From a bacterium (GTDB taxonomy: Bacteria > Verrucomicrobiota > Verrucomicrobiia > Limisphaerales > J093): a stretch of DNA of 64,000 nt. Numbering within the stretch: position 1 is the stretch's first letter; every line of letters starts with the position of its first letter. Below, piece by piece: positions 33,483-42,859 of this stretch. A model generated the notes under the pieces. It did not search any database and was not told the DNA's origin. It was given only the letters and a program-made list of their open reading frames with translations. The stretch covers positions 1 through 64,000 of the forward strand of contig JAJXZJ010000044.1 in NCBI GenBank assembly GCA_021780105.1, in the 5' to 3' direction. Position numbers and translations under genes: made by a program.

Positions 33483-34627
33483 ACCACCGCTTCACCCAGG
33501 ATGGCAGCAACGCGCTGGAGCAACACCTCGCGCAGGTCTGCGGGCAGGTGCGCGATAGCGTCTGCGTCTTGGTGCCGGAAAACCAGCTCGACGGTCTGCT
33601 GCTGGGCGGCGGCTACGGTCGCGGCGAGGGCGGCGTGCTGCGCACGGCGGGCGGCGACCGGCCTTACAACGACCTCGAATTTTACGCGTTCCTGCGCGGC
33701 GACGCCCTGCTTGTGGAACGCAGGTTCCGCCAGCCGCTGCATGAACTCGGCGAACGCCTCTCGCCGGCAGCCGGGCTGGAGGTCGAGTTCAAGGTGCTCA
33801 CGTTGGACAAGCTGCGCCACAGCCGGCCGCACATGTTCTATTACGATCTGGTCCTGGGCCACCGCTGGCTCATCGGCGACGACGACCTGCTCGCCGGTTG
33901 CGACCATCACCGCGACGCCGCACGCCTCCCGCTGCACGAGGCGACCCGGCTGCTCATGAACCGTTGCTCCGGTTTGTTGTTCGGCGCGGAACGGCTGCGC
34001 CACGCCCGGTTCGACGAGGCCGACGCGGATTTCGTCGGCCGCAACCTGGCCAAGGCGCAACTCGCCTTCGGTGACGTGTTGCTGACGGTCCACAGCCAGT
34101 ATCACTGGAGCTGCCGCGAACGGCACCGCCGGTTGCTCACGCTGAACACGGATTTTCCCGCCGACGGCCTCGCCCTCATCCGCGCGGACCACGCGGCCGG
34201 CGTGGAGTTCAAGTTGCATCCGGTCCGCTCCGGCGAAACATCTGACGCGCTGCGCGTCCGGCACGCCGGGCTTTTGGAGCGAAGCCGTCAGCTCTGGCTC
34301 TGGCTGGAAAACCGCCGCCTCGGCACGGCGTTTCCAAGTCCGCGCGACTACGCCTTCAGCCCGGTGGACAAGTGTCCGGAGACGCCCGCCTGGCGCAACT
34401 GGCTGATCAACCTGCGCACGTTTCGCGCCGGCACGCTGTTTGCCGCGCGGGCGCGCCGCTACCCGCGGCAGCGGCTGTTCCACGCGCTCTGCCTGTTGTT
34501 GTGGGAAACCGCGCCGGAACGTGACGAGGCCATCCGCCGCCGGTTGCACGCCGAACTCGACACCGCCGCGGCCGATTACGCCGGCCTCGTGGCCGCCTAC
34601 GCGGCGTTGTGGGGTCGCTTCAACTGA
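33479..34627 (+). CDS. Nucleotidyltransferase-fold protein of unknown role
   Basis: A 382-residue protein, start ATG overlapping the upstream stop. The early segment LLLGGGYGRGEGG, followed by NDLEFYAFL, matches the GG(x)GRGE...ND(L/I)(D/E) signature of Pol-beta-type nucleotidyltransferases; a further acidic segment (EVEFKVLTLD) could provide the third carboxylate. The helical C-terminal part is not recognised. It might transfer a nucleotide to a sugar, protein or small molecule. It sits between two glycosyltransferases in the operon, an uncommon setting for this fold. Confidence 0.65.
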   Translation: MNHRFTQDGSNALEQHLAQVCGQVRDSVCVLVPENQLDGLLLGGGYGRGEGGVLRTAGGDRPYNDLEFYAFLRGDALLVERRFRQPLHELGERLSPAAGLEVEFKVLTLDKLRHSRPHMFYYDLVLGHRWLIGDDDLLAGCDHHRDAARLPLHEATRLLMNRCSGLLFGAERLRHARFDEADADFVGRNLAKAQLAFGDVLLTVHSQYHWSCRERHRRLLTLNTDFPADGLALIRADHAAGVEFKLHPVRSGETSDALRVRHAGLLERSRQLWLWLENRRLGTAFPSPRDYAFSPVDKCPETPAWRNWLINLRTFRAGTLFAARARRYPRQRLFHALCLLLWETAPERDEAIRRRLHAELDTAAADYAGLVAAYAALWGRFN

Positions 34628-34629
34628 CC

Positions 34630-35838
34630 ATGCGCCTGCTCGTCTTCTATCCTTACATTCCGTTTCCGGTGGACCGCGGCACCTACCAGCGCACGTTCCA
34701 TCTGCTGCGGGCCTTGGCGCGCGACCACGACGTGGACCTGCTGGCGCTGAGCGAGGGCGGCGAGCGGCTTGATCAACGGCCCGTCTTCGCGGAATTCTGC
34801 CGCCGCGTCGAGTTCGTCCCGTTCGCGCACCCGGCGTGGCCGGGACTTTTTCCGGACCGCCTCCTGAACCCGCTGCCGACGACAGTCCGGCACTGGCGGC
34901 TGCCGCACATTGCCGGCGCACTCGACCGGTTCCTCGCCGGCCAGCGTTACGACGCGGTCCACGTCTGCGATCTCGTGATGGCGCAGTATTTTTTGGAGCG
35001 ACACCGCGAGTTGCCGCTGGCCGTGGATCGCAGCCGCGTGGACCTGCAATTTCAAATCGCCCAGCACCAGACGGCGGGTGGCAAGGACCTCAAGTCCCGG
35101 ATACTCGCCGCGGAAGGCTTGTGGAAGCTGGCACGCTTCGAGAAACGCGTTGCCCGCCGCGCGGCCGTGGAGGTCGTCTGCGGCCCGGACGACGAGACGT
35201 TCGTCCGCCAACGCATCAGCCGCCGCGCGCCGGTGGTCATTGTGGTGAACGGCGTGGACCTGGACTACTTCCGGCCGGACGCCGCGCGGGTTCCGCGCGA
35301 CGAGCAGCCGACCGTCCTGTTCTGCGGCGCGATGGACTACACGCCGAACGTGGACGCGCTCCGCTGGTATTTCGGCGAAATCCACGACCGGCTGCGCGCG
35401 GCCGCGCCGGCGCTGCGCGTGCTCATCGTCGGCAAATCGCCCGTGCCCGAGGTCCGGGCTTACGCCGAAAGGCCCGGCGTGACGGTGACCGGCGGCGTGC
35501 CGGACGTGCGGCCGTTTTACCGGCGCGCGTGGCTGCAAATCGTCCCCCTGCGCATCGGCGGCGGGACGCGGCTCAAGATTCCCGAAAGCATGGCAATGGG
35601 CACGCCCGTGGTTTCCACGACCATCGGCGCGCAGGGACTTGACCTGCGGCACGGCGACGACATCCTGCTCGCCGACGCGCCGGAAACGTTTGCGATGGAA
35701 ACGGCGCGCGCGCTGGCCGACGCCGCGCTGCGGCAACGATTGGAACAGACCGGCGCGAGCACCGTCCGCGCGCGGTTTGCGTGGCCGATGCTGGGCCGGC
35801 AGTTGAGCACCGACTATGCGCGCCGATTTACTGGCTGA
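34630..35838 (+). CDS. Glycosyltransferase, PEP-CTERM/EPS-locus type
   Basis: The 402-residue GT-B enzyme starts at MRLLVFYPYIPFPVDRGTYQR, two bases after the upstream stop. The pattern (P-Y-x-P-x-D-(K/R)-G with a following R-x-x-H-L-L) is like the sugar transferases associated with exosortase/PEP-CTERM EPS loci. The C-terminal domain has VLFCGAMDYTPNVDAL and a donor-site region RIGGGTRLKIPESMAMG. This fits the presence of a PEP-CTERM protein elsewhere in the window. Confidence 0.88.
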   Translation: MRLLVFYPYIPFPVDRGTYQRTFHLLRALARDHDVDLLALSEGGERLDQRPVFAEFCRRVEFVPFAHPAWPGLFPDRLLNPLPTTVRHWRLPHIAGALDRFLAGQRYDAVHVCDLVMAQYFLERHRELPLAVDRSRVDLQFQIAQHQTAGGKDLKSRILAAEGLWKLARFEKRVARRAAVEVVCGPDDETFVRQRISRRAPVVIVVNGVDLDYFRPDAARVPRDEQPTVLFCGAMDYTPNVDALRWYFGEIHDRLRAAAPALRVLIVGKSPVPEVRAYAERPGVTVTGGVPDVRPFYRRAWLQIVPLRIGGGTRLKIPESMAMGTPVVSTTIGAQGLDLRHGDDILLADAPETFAMETARALADAALRQRLEQTGASTVRARFAWPMLGRQLSTDYARRFTG

Positions 35839-36259
35839 CGCCGCGGCCAAAAGACGTTGCCTGCCACCAGGAAAGGCTGGTGTGGCAGACCACTTCGCCG
35901 TTTCGCTGCAAATGAACAATGGCGCGATAACCGCCGCTTGGTTCGACGTAATCGCCGTGCCAGAACGGCGTGCTCACGCCGTTGGTGAACAGCGCTATCT
36001 CGCTCTCGCCGCCAGTCGGCTGCAAGGTGAAGCGCGCCGAACCGCCGTCCTCCAGGCTGGTGAACGTGGCCTGCTGGCCGCAGACGGTCACCGTCAGATC
36101 GGGGATGGTTGCGCCGGTTTCGTTGCAGATCATCACCCGCGACTCGCCCGAACGGCCCACGGCCACCACCAGCGCCGCGGTCATCAGTGCGCCGGCCGCC
36201 AGCGGCCACCAGATGCGCCGCCGCCGCCACCAAGGTTTTTGCCCCGTCGTGCTGGCCAT
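35828..36259 (-). CDS. Small membrane-anchored protein on the opposite strand
   Basis: I start this 143-residue protein at MASTTGQKPWWRRRR; 15 more residues upstream are open. A basic start, one transmembrane helix (WWPLAAGALMTAALVVAVG) and a beta-rich soluble domain with two cysteines (VMICNETGA, VTVCGQQ) are visible. It is antisense-oriented within the plus-strand EPS operon, overlapping the preceding glycosyltransferase by 11 bases and lying 23 bases from the divergent GT-STAS fusion. Function unknown. Confidence 0.65.
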   Translation of the reverse strand: MASTTGQKPWWRRRRIWWPLAAGALMTAALVVAVGRSGESRVMICNETGATIPDLTVTVCGQQATFTSLEDGGSARFTLQPTGGESEIALFTNGVSTPFWHGDYVEPSGGYRAIVHLQRNGEVVCHTSLSWWQATSFGRGVSQ

Positions 36260-36282
36260 GCCTTCGTGAACCCGATGACACC

Positions 36283-37749
36283 ATGAACCGCGCGTCCGCG
36301 CCATCCCAAACCCGCCGCCACGCGCCGCCCCTGGCCATCCTCGGCGTGCCGTTCGACGGCGTCACCACCGCCGAAACCCTGGCCATCGTCGAGGCGATGA
36401 TCGCGTCGCGCCGGCCGCACTACGCGGCCACGGCGAACGTGGACTTTGTCGTGCAGGCGCTGCACGACGTCGAGCTGCGCCGCATTCTGGCCGACGCGCA
36501 CCTGGTCCTGTGCGACGGCATGCCGCTGGTCTGGGCGTCGCGCTGGCTGGGCCGGCCGCTGCCGGAGCGCGTGACCGGCTCCGACCTGGTGCCGCGCCTG
36601 CTGGCGGAGGCGGAACAGCGCGGCTGGCGCGTGTTTTTCCTCGGCGGGACCGAGGCGAGCGTCCGCACGGCCGCGGAAAAAACCCGTGCGCGCCACCCGC
36701 GGCTCCAGCTCGTCGGCGCGTATTCCCCGCCGTTCAAACCGCTCCTGGAAATGGACCACGAGGACATCCTGCGCCGGATTCACGAGGCAAGACCGGACCT
36801 GCTGTTGGTGGCGTTCGGCTGCCCGAAGCAGGAGAAATGGATCAACATGCACTACCGCCGCGCCGGCGTGCCGCTGGCCATCGGTGTCGGCGCAACAATT
36901 GATTTTCTCGCCGGCACGATGCGGCGGGCGCCGGTCTGGATGCAGCGCACCGGCACGGAATGGATTTTCCGCCTCCTGCAGGAACCGCGCCGGCTGGCGA
37001 AACGCTACGGCAAGGACCTGGTGATTTTCGGGCGTGAAATCGGCCGCCAATGGTGGCAACTCCGGCCCGGCGGTCGCGCCGCCGACTCCACTGCCGCCGC
37101 CGCATTGACGACTGATCCCGCCGGTGGCGGCGTGGTGAAGACCGGCGTGCGCCTCGATGCCGCGGTCGTCGCCGAACACTTCGATGCCTGGAAACAGGCC
37201 GTGGCTGCGGGACCGGTGGTGTTCGATCTGGCCGCAACCGGGTTCGTGGACAGCACCGGCCTGGGCGCGTGGATCCGATTGCGGATGCTGGCGCGCGAGC
37301 ACGGCCACGGTCTGGCGCTGGCCGGCGCCGGGGCGGCGGTGCGGTCGGCGCTGCACTTGATGCGGCTGGAGGAGTTTTTTTCCGTGGTGCCGGACATGGC
37401 GGCCGCGCGGTCGCTGGCGGCCACGGAAAGCGCCGGGCCGTCGCTGGCCGTGGATGCGGACGGCCGTCAGACGGTCCTGCACTGGCAGGGCGAACTGACC
37501 GCCGCCAATGCGGCCGCCTTCGGCCGGCAGGTGGAAACGGCCCTGGCGGCGTCGGCCAGCGCCACGGTGGTGGTGGATTTGTCGGCGCTGCAATTCACCG
37601 ACAGCAGCGGCGTCGGCCTGATGTTGCGGCTCAAAAAACAGATCGAAGGCCGCGGCGGGAGACTGCGGTTCATCAACGCGCGGCCGGCGGTGCGCGACGT
37701 GTTGCGGCTGACGCGGCTGGAGGAACGCTTGCTCGGAGGTGCATCGTGA
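36283..37749 (+). CDS. WecG/TagA-type glycosyltransferase fused to two STAS domains
   Basis: Residues about 15-255 of this 488-residue protein are a GT26 (WecG/TagA/CpsF) transferase: ATANVDFVVQAL, LVLCDGMPLVWAS, FFLGGTEAS, VAFGCPKQEKW and IGVGATIDFLAGT are family blocks. Residues about 283-372 form a STAS domain with the site FVDSTGLGAW, and residues 388-488 a second one with FTDSSGVGLM. GT26 enzymes transfer ManNAc-type sugars to lipid carriers. STAS domains are targets of RsbW-type kinases, and one with a SpoIIE phosphatase lies 10 kb upstream in the operon. The C-terminal domains are therefore likely regulatory. Confidence 0.93.
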   Translation: MNRASAPSQTRRHAPPLAILGVPFDGVTTAETLAIVEAMIASRRPHYAATANVDFVVQALHDVELRRILADAHLVLCDGMPLVWASRWLGRPLPERVTGSDLVPRLLAEAEQRGWRVFFLGGTEASVRTAAEKTRARHPRLQLVGAYSPPFKPLLEMDHEDILRRIHEARPDLLLVAFGCPKQEKWINMHYRRAGVPLAIGVGATIDFLAGTMRRAPVWMQRTGTEWIFRLLQEPRRLAKRYGKDLVIFGREIGRQWWQLRPGGRAADSTAAAALTTDPAGGGVVKTGVRLDAAVVAEHFDAWKQAVAAGPVVFDLAATGFVDSTGLGAWIRLRMLAREHGHGLALAGAGAAVRSALHLMRLEEFFSVVPDMAAARSLAATESAGPSLAVDADGRQTVLHWQGELTAANAAAFGRQVETALAASASATVVVDLSALQFTDSSGVGLMLRLKKQIEGRGGRLRFINARPAVRDVLRLTRLEERLLGGAS

Positions 37750-38918
37750 AGGTCGCCCTGTCCACCTCCGTCATCCAGCGCGGCAAAACCGGCGTCGCCC
37801 AATACGTCTTCGCGCTGGTGCGGGCGCTGTTGCCGCACGCAGCGGACCACGCGTTCACCTTGTTCGTGCTGGAGGAGGACCTGCCGCTGTTCGCATTTGC
37901 GCGGGACCGCATGACGCTGACGCCGGTGCCGGAAAGGTTCCGCCCGGCGGTGAAAAACATTCGCTGGCACCAGACCGTCCTGCCGCGGCTCGTGCGTGAA
38001 CAGGGCATCGAAGTGCTGCACGTGCCGAGCTACCGGCGGATGCTCTGGCCCAGGCCGTGCGCGCTGGTGGCGACGATTCACGACCTCGCGCCGTTTCACG
38101 TCGCCGGCAAATACGATTTCGCGCGCATGTTCTACGGCCGCGTCGTCGTGCGCCGGCTGGCGCGCCGGCAGGATGAAATCATCGCCATCAGCGACAACAC
38201 GGCACGCGACATCGAGCGTTTTTTCGGCCGGCCGCGGACGCGCTTGAACGTGATCCACAACGGCCTTGACCACGCACGGTTTTCGCCGGCGGGCCGGGAC
38301 GCGGCGAAACCGTCCGTGGCCGCGCGCTGGGGCCTGGACCGGCCGTTCTTTCTTTACGTCTCGCGGCTGGAACACCCGGCGAAGAACCACGTCCGCCTGA
38401 TCGCGGCGTTCAACCAGTTCAAGGCGGCAACCCGCTCCGACTGGCTGCTGGCGCTGGGCGGCAGCGACTGGCACGGCGCGGCGGCCATTCATGCGGCGGC
38501 GCGGGAATCGCCCTTCGCCGCGGACATCCGGTTCCTGGGCTTCGTGGACGACGCCCTGCTGCCGACGCTTTACCGCGCGGCCGCGGTGTTCGTTTATCCA
38601 TCGCTCTACGAGGGCTTCGGTTTTCCGCCGGTCGAGGCGATGGCGTGCGGTTGTCCGGTGATCAGCTCCACGCGCGGTTCGCTGGCGGAGGTGGTGGCGG
38701 ACGCGGCGGTCACCATCGAGCCGGAAGACGTCGCCGGCCTGGCCGACGCGCTGCGCCGCGCGGCCACGGATGCGGCGTTGCGGACGCAACTTCAAACGGC
38801 GGGCTTCCGGAACGCGCGGCGGTTCGACTGGGCGCGGAACGCCGAGCAGGTGCTTGCCGTTTACGCGGCGGCGCGGCGGCGCGGAGAATTGGCGTGCGCC
38901 CGTCCGCCACGCCGCTAG
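37746..38918 (+). CDS. Family 4 glycosyltransferase
   Basis: A 390-residue GT-B enzyme starting from a GTG that overlaps the GT-STAS stop. It begins MKVALSTSVIQRGKTGVAQY and has VATIHDLAPFHVAGKY, IAISDNTARDIERFF and FFLYVSRLEHPAKNHVRL, all typical of GT4 mannosyl/glucosyl transferases, with the donor motif SLYEGFGFPPVEAM (E-x7-E). It acts in EPS unit assembly. Confidence 0.92.
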   Translation: MKVALSTSVIQRGKTGVAQYVFALVRALLPHAADHAFTLFVLEEDLPLFAFARDRMTLTPVPERFRPAVKNIRWHQTVLPRLVREQGIEVLHVPSYRRMLWPRPCALVATIHDLAPFHVAGKYDFARMFYGRVVVRRLARRQDEIIAISDNTARDIERFFGRPRTRLNVIHNGLDHARFSPAGRDAAKPSVAARWGLDRPFFLYVSRLEHPAKNHVRLIAAFNQFKAATRSDWLLALGGSDWHGAAAIHAAARESPFAADIRFLGFVDDALLPTLYRAAAVFVYPSLYEGFGFPPVEAMACGCPVISSTRGSLAEVVADAAVTIEPEDVAGLADALRRAATDAALRTQLQTAGFRNARRFDWARNAEQVLAVYAAARRRGELACARPPRR

Positions 38919-38927
38919 ACTCCGGCC

Positions 38928-39764
38928 GTGGATTTCCTGAGCCACTGGAAATTGCGGGAACGTCCCTTCGAAGCCACGTGGGACACGCGGTTCTTCTTCG
39001 CCAGTCCCGAACACGAGGAGGCGCTCAGCCGCCTGCTTTACCTCGTCGGCGAGCATTCCATGAATCTCGGCCTGCTCAGCGGCGAGATCGGCTGCGGCAA
39101 GACGCTGACGCGCGCGGTCTTCGCGGAGCGGCTCGACCCGGCGCGCTTCCAGGTCGTGACCCTGGAGAACGCCGGTTTCCCGTTCAATGACCTGCTGGCC
39201 GCGCTGCTGCGCCGCGTGGAAACGCCGCCGAACCCGGCCGGCGGGCAGACGAAGCTCGCCCGCTGCGAGCGCTTCGCGCAATGCCTGAGCCGGCTGGCCG
39301 CGGAGGGCCGCCATCTCGTGCTGCTGCTCGACGAGGCGCAGGACCTGCCGGCGAACACGCTGCGCGAACTGCGCTGGCTGACGAATTTCAACGGCGGCGG
39401 CCGGGCGGTCGTCACGATCGTGCTCATCGGCCAGCCGGAACTGCGCGGGCATGTGGCGGCGAACCCGGCCATCAACCAGCGCATCAGCCTGCGCTTCCAC
39501 CTCCGGCCGCTGCGTCGCGAAGACGTGGGCGGCTATCTGCAACACCGGTTGCGCGTGGCCGGGCGGGCGGGCGACGGCGTCTTCACCGCCGCGGCGGCGG
39601 ACGCGCTGTTCGCTGCCACGCACGGCGTGCCGCGCGAGTTGAACCGCCTTGCGAAGCTGGCCCTGGAACACGCGTGGCTGCGTGAGCATCCGACGGTCGA
39701 GGACGGCTCCGTGGCCGCCGTGGTGCGCGACCTGGAAAAACAACAGGCCCTGCCCGTGACATGA
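38928..39764 (+). CDS. ExeA-like AAA ATPase of an EPS/exosortase locus
   Basis: The 278-residue protein uses a GTG start (then DFLSHWKLRERPFE). LLSGEIGCGKTLT is Walker A and LVLLLDEAQDL is Walker B; TNFNGGGRAVVTIVLIGQPELR is the sensor I region. The N-terminal F-W-x-L-x-x-x-P-F pattern is that of ExeA/GspA-like ATPases, which recur in PEP-CTERM/exosortase-linked EPS clusters. It precedes the Wzz-Wza fusion by a four-base overlap and may regulate or energise polysaccharide export. Confidence 0.9.
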   Translation: MDFLSHWKLRERPFEATWDTRFFFASPEHEEALSRLLYLVGEHSMNLGLLSGEIGCGKTLTRAVFAERLDPARFQVVTLENAGFPFNDLLAALLRRVETPPNPAGGQTKLARCERFAQCLSRLAAEGRHLVLLLDEAQDLPANTLRELRWLTNFNGGGRAVVTIVLIGQPELRGHVAANPAINQRISLRFHLRPLRREDVGGYLQHRLRVAGRAGDGVFTAAAADALFAATHGVPRELNRLAKLALEHAWLREHPTVEDGSVAAVVRDLEKQQALPVT

Positions 39765-42700
39765 ACGAGCCGGACGAATTCAGCCTCAGCGCGGTCAATC
39801 GCAAGCGCGGTGAAGCCGTCGTCGCCGCCGTGGCCACCCCGGGGCAAGCCGCGGCCGGCGGCCCTCCGTCCGGCGCCGGCGCGGCGCCGCCCGGCGTCAA
39901 ACTGCCGTTCGATCCCCTCCGGCTGGCGGCCGCGGTGCTGGCGCGCTGGAAGGTGGTGTTGGTGACGGCCCTGGCGGCCGGCCTGCTTGGCGGCCTGGCC
40001 GGATGGAGGTTGTTTCACACCGAATACCAGGTTTCCGCCCGGTTGATGCGGCAGGAAATGGCCACCACCGTGCGCGCTTCCGAACTGGGCGAGCCGTTCC
40101 AGCCGCGGCAGCTCTCCGTGCCCACGATCGCGAACTTGATGAAGTCCGCGACCGTGCTGCAACACGCCAGCGAAACGGCGAAGACCAGGGTGCCGCCGGG
40201 CGCGCTGCTGGCCGGCCTGAGCATCACGCCCGAACGCAACACGGACCTGATCACCATCGCCTTCAAAACCGCGCTCGGTCCGCAGGCCGCGCTCGATGGT
40301 CTCAACGCCTACGGCGACGAGGTGGTCCGGCTCACGCGGGACATGCAGATGCAGGAGGCGGCCGACGTGAACCGCTTCCTCAAGGACCAACTGGTCCGCC
40401 TCGCGGACGAACTGAAGCAGGCCAACCAGGAGGAGATCGCCTTCGAGAAAGAGTCCCAGTTCATCAACGCCGACCGCGAAACGGAGGCTTACCTGCGCGA
40501 GCAGGGCGAGTTGGACCTCAAATACCAGACGGCGCGGCTGGAGTATGACACGCTCGACCTCCGCATCGCGGCACTGGCCAAGGAACTGGCCGAAAACGGC
40601 CCGGCCGCCGGGAAGCTCCAGGAAGCCAGGGAGCAGCTCGCGGAACTCCAGCAACGCTACACCGAGGAAAATCCGCTGGTGCAGGACCAGGAACGGCTGA
40701 TTCGCGGCCTTGAGGCCGGGGCCGGACCGGTCACCAACCAGCCGCCCGCGCCACCGCGCGCCGGCGACAGCGCCGTCACTGCGAGCTTTTATTCCGAGTG
40801 GTTCGACTTGAAAACACAGAAGCGCGTCCTGGCCGTGCAGCTTGAAAAACTGGAAGCCGCGCGCAAGGAGCTGGGCGAGCGCCTGAGCCGGCTCCCGGAA
40901 AAGGGCATGCAATATGCCCGGCTCCGCGCCCGGCAGCAGTCGCTCGAAACCGCGCAGTCGCTCATGGCCAGCCGGCAGCGCGAGGCCCAGACCTTCGCCG
41001 ACGGTGCGCCGGGCTACTACCGGTTTTTCCCCGCGAAGGCGGAGGAAGTCGCGGTGCTGAAGCCCACCAAAAAACGGGTGCTGCTCGCGGTGGCCGGCGC
41101 CGTGTTCGGCGCGCTGGCCGTCATCGCCTTGGCCGCCCTGGTGGAATCGTTTGACGACCGGCTCAAGACCGCGGCCGACGTGCGGCGCGTTGCGCAACTG
41201 CCCCTGCTGGCCAGCCTGCCGGAACTGGACGGCTGGGACGCGGCGGCGCGCGACGACTGGGCGTTCCGCACCTGGACCGGCCTGCGGCCGTTGCTCGCGG
41301 CAGGGCCGTCCGGCACGGTGGTGTGCGGCGTGCTGTCCAGCGGCGCCGGCGAAGGTCGTTCCCAGTGGATTGAATTGCTCGCGGCGGCGGCGGCGCGCCG
41401 GGAGGCGCGGGTCATGGCCGTCACCAACCGGCCGCCGGCGGGGGCAACCGCCGTCCCGCTCGCGGACGCGCTGGCCAGCCCGGCGGGTCGCGTGCCGGCG
41501 CCGGGATCGCCGTGCTGGCTCACGTTGCCGGCGGACTGGCGCTGGACGGCCGAGGTCCGGCAGCGCTGGCAGGCGGCCGTGGAACGCTGGCAACGCGAGC
41601 CGGGTTACGTCCTGCTGCTCGAACTGCCCGCGGCCGAACAACCGGAAACGCAGTTGCTGGCCGAGCGGCTGCCGCGGTTGCTCTGGTTGTCGGGCAGCGG
41701 CCGGGCTTCCGGCCGGCGCACGGCGGAATTGCTCGAAACGCTGCGTCACGCGCAGGGCCATCTGGCCGGCGCGGTGTTGAATTGCGCGCCGCGATTTCCC
41801 TGGCCGCTGGGGCGCGCCGCCCGGCTGCTGCCCGCGGCCGTCGCCGCCCTGTGGTTTGCCGCGGGCGCGGGCGCATGGGGCGCGGAGACCAATCTGGTCA
41901 TTCCGGTTGCGCCGGCGCCGGCCGCGCCGCTGGTGTTTGCCGGCACGAACGCGAAAATCAAGGCGGCCTGGCAGCAGCCCCTGACGCTGGGACCGGGCGA
42001 CGTGGTGAACTTCGCCTTCTACGGCCGGCCGGAGCTCAACCGCTCGGAGGTCGCCGTGGATCCCGGCGGGCGCATCACATATCTCCAGGCCCAGGACGTG
42101 ATGGCGACGGGGCTGACGATTGACGACCTGCGCGAAACGGTGACCCGCGCGCTGGCGGCGTATTACCAGCAGCCGCACATCGTGGTGACGCCGGTGGCGT
42201 TCAAGAGCAAGAAGGTCTTCGTCCTGGGCAAGGTCGTCAACAAGGGCGCCTACACGCTCGACCGGCCCAAGACGCTGCTGGAGGTCGTCGCCGAGGCGGG
42301 CGGGCTGGAGACCGGCCTGTTCGGGCTGAACACGGTGGAGCTGGCGGATTTGCCGCGCAGTTTTGTCATCCGCCACGGGCAGCGCCTGCCGGTTGATTTC
42401 GAGAAGCTGTTCAACCGCGGCGATCTTTCGCAGAACATCCTGCTCGAACCGGATGACTACCTTTATTTCCCCTCCGCCATTGCCAATGAAATCTACGTGC
42501 TGGGTTCGGTGGGGCATCCCGGCGCGCAGGGTCTGACCTCGGAAGCCACCGCCCTCAGCGCGGTGACGCTGGCCGGCGGATTCACGCCCAAGGCGTTCAA
42601 ACAGCGCGTGCTCGTCGTGCGCGGCTCGCTGAACGCACCGCAGCGGATCATCGTCAACCTCGCCGACGTCCTCGCCGGCCGGGGACGCGACTTCCGCCTG

Positions 42701-42859
42701 CAGCCGCGGGACATCGTCTATGTCGCCGACCGGCCGTGGGCGCGGGTCGAAGACCTGGCGGACATGGCGGCCTCCGCGTTCATCGAGACGATGATCACCA
42801 CGTGGACCGGCAGCAACGTCCAGCCGGTGATCACCCACGCCATCCTGCCCACGCCATGA
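39761..42859 (+). CDS. Wzz co-polymerase/BY-kinase-like/Wza export fusion protein
   Basis: A single 1032-residue chain. Residues 50-460 are a Wzz-type chain-length regulator: membrane helices at 63-85 and 438-462 flank a periplasmic coiled-coil region. Residues 480-675 resemble a BY-kinase domain, but the Walker A' site reads SSGAGEGRSQW, with Arg at the usual Lys, so kinase activity is doubtful. A third helix (685-707, LLPAAVAALWFAAGAGAWG) leads to a Wza-like poly-export domain (LGPGDVVNFAFYG, 743-755) and two SLBB repeats (818-990). No lipobox is present in the Wza part. Usually these are separate genes. Confidence 0.9.
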   Translation: MNEPDEFSLSAVNRKRGEAVVAAVATPGQAAAGGPPSGAGAAPPGVKLPFDPLRLAAAVLARWKVVLVTALAAGLLGGLAGWRLFHTEYQVSARLMRQEMATTVRASELGEPFQPRQLSVPTIANLMKSATVLQHASETAKTRVPPGALLAGLSITPERNTDLITIAFKTALGPQAALDGLNAYGDEVVRLTRDMQMQEAADVNRFLKDQLVRLADELKQANQEEIAFEKESQFINADRETEAYLREQGELDLKYQTARLEYDTLDLRIAALAKELAENGPAAGKLQEAREQLAELQQRYTEENPLVQDQERLIRGLEAGAGPVTNQPPAPPRAGDSAVTASFYSEWFDLKTQKRVLAVQLEKLEAARKELGERLSRLPEKGMQYARLRARQQSLETAQSLMASRQREAQTFADGAPGYYRFFPAKAEEVAVLKPTKKRVLLAVAGAVFGALAVIALAALVESFDDRLKTAADVRRVAQLPLLASLPELDGWDAAARDDWAFRTWTGLRPLLAAGPSGTVVCGVLSSGAGEGRSQWIELLAAAAARREARVMAVTNRPPAGATAVPLADALASPAGRVPAPGSPCWLTLPADWRWTAEVRQRWQAAVERWQREPGYVLLLELPAAEQPETQLLAERLPRLLWLSGSGRASGRRTAELLETLRHAQGHLAGAVLNCAPRFPWPLGRAARLLPAAVAALWFAAGAGAWGAETNLVIPVAPAPAAPLVFAGTNAKIKAAWQQPLTLGPGDVVNFAFYGRPELNRSEVAVDPGGRITYLQAQDVMATGLTIDDLRETVTRALAAYYQQPHIVVTPVAFKSKKVFVLGKVVNKGAYTLDRPKTLLEVVAEAGGLETGLFGLNTVELADLPRSFVIRHGQRLPVDFEKLFNRGDLSQNILLEPDDYLYFPSAIANEIYVLGSVGHPGAQGLTSEATALSAVTLAGGFTPKAFKQRVLVVRGSLNAPQRIIVNLADVLAGRGRDFRLQPRDIVYVADRPWARVEDLADMAASAFIETMITTWTGSNVQPVITHAILPTP

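Noticed and set aside
39533-42838. 1101-residue antisense frame over the Wzz-Wza fusion
   Set aside because: Same reason: it is the complement of a well-supported plus-strand gene.
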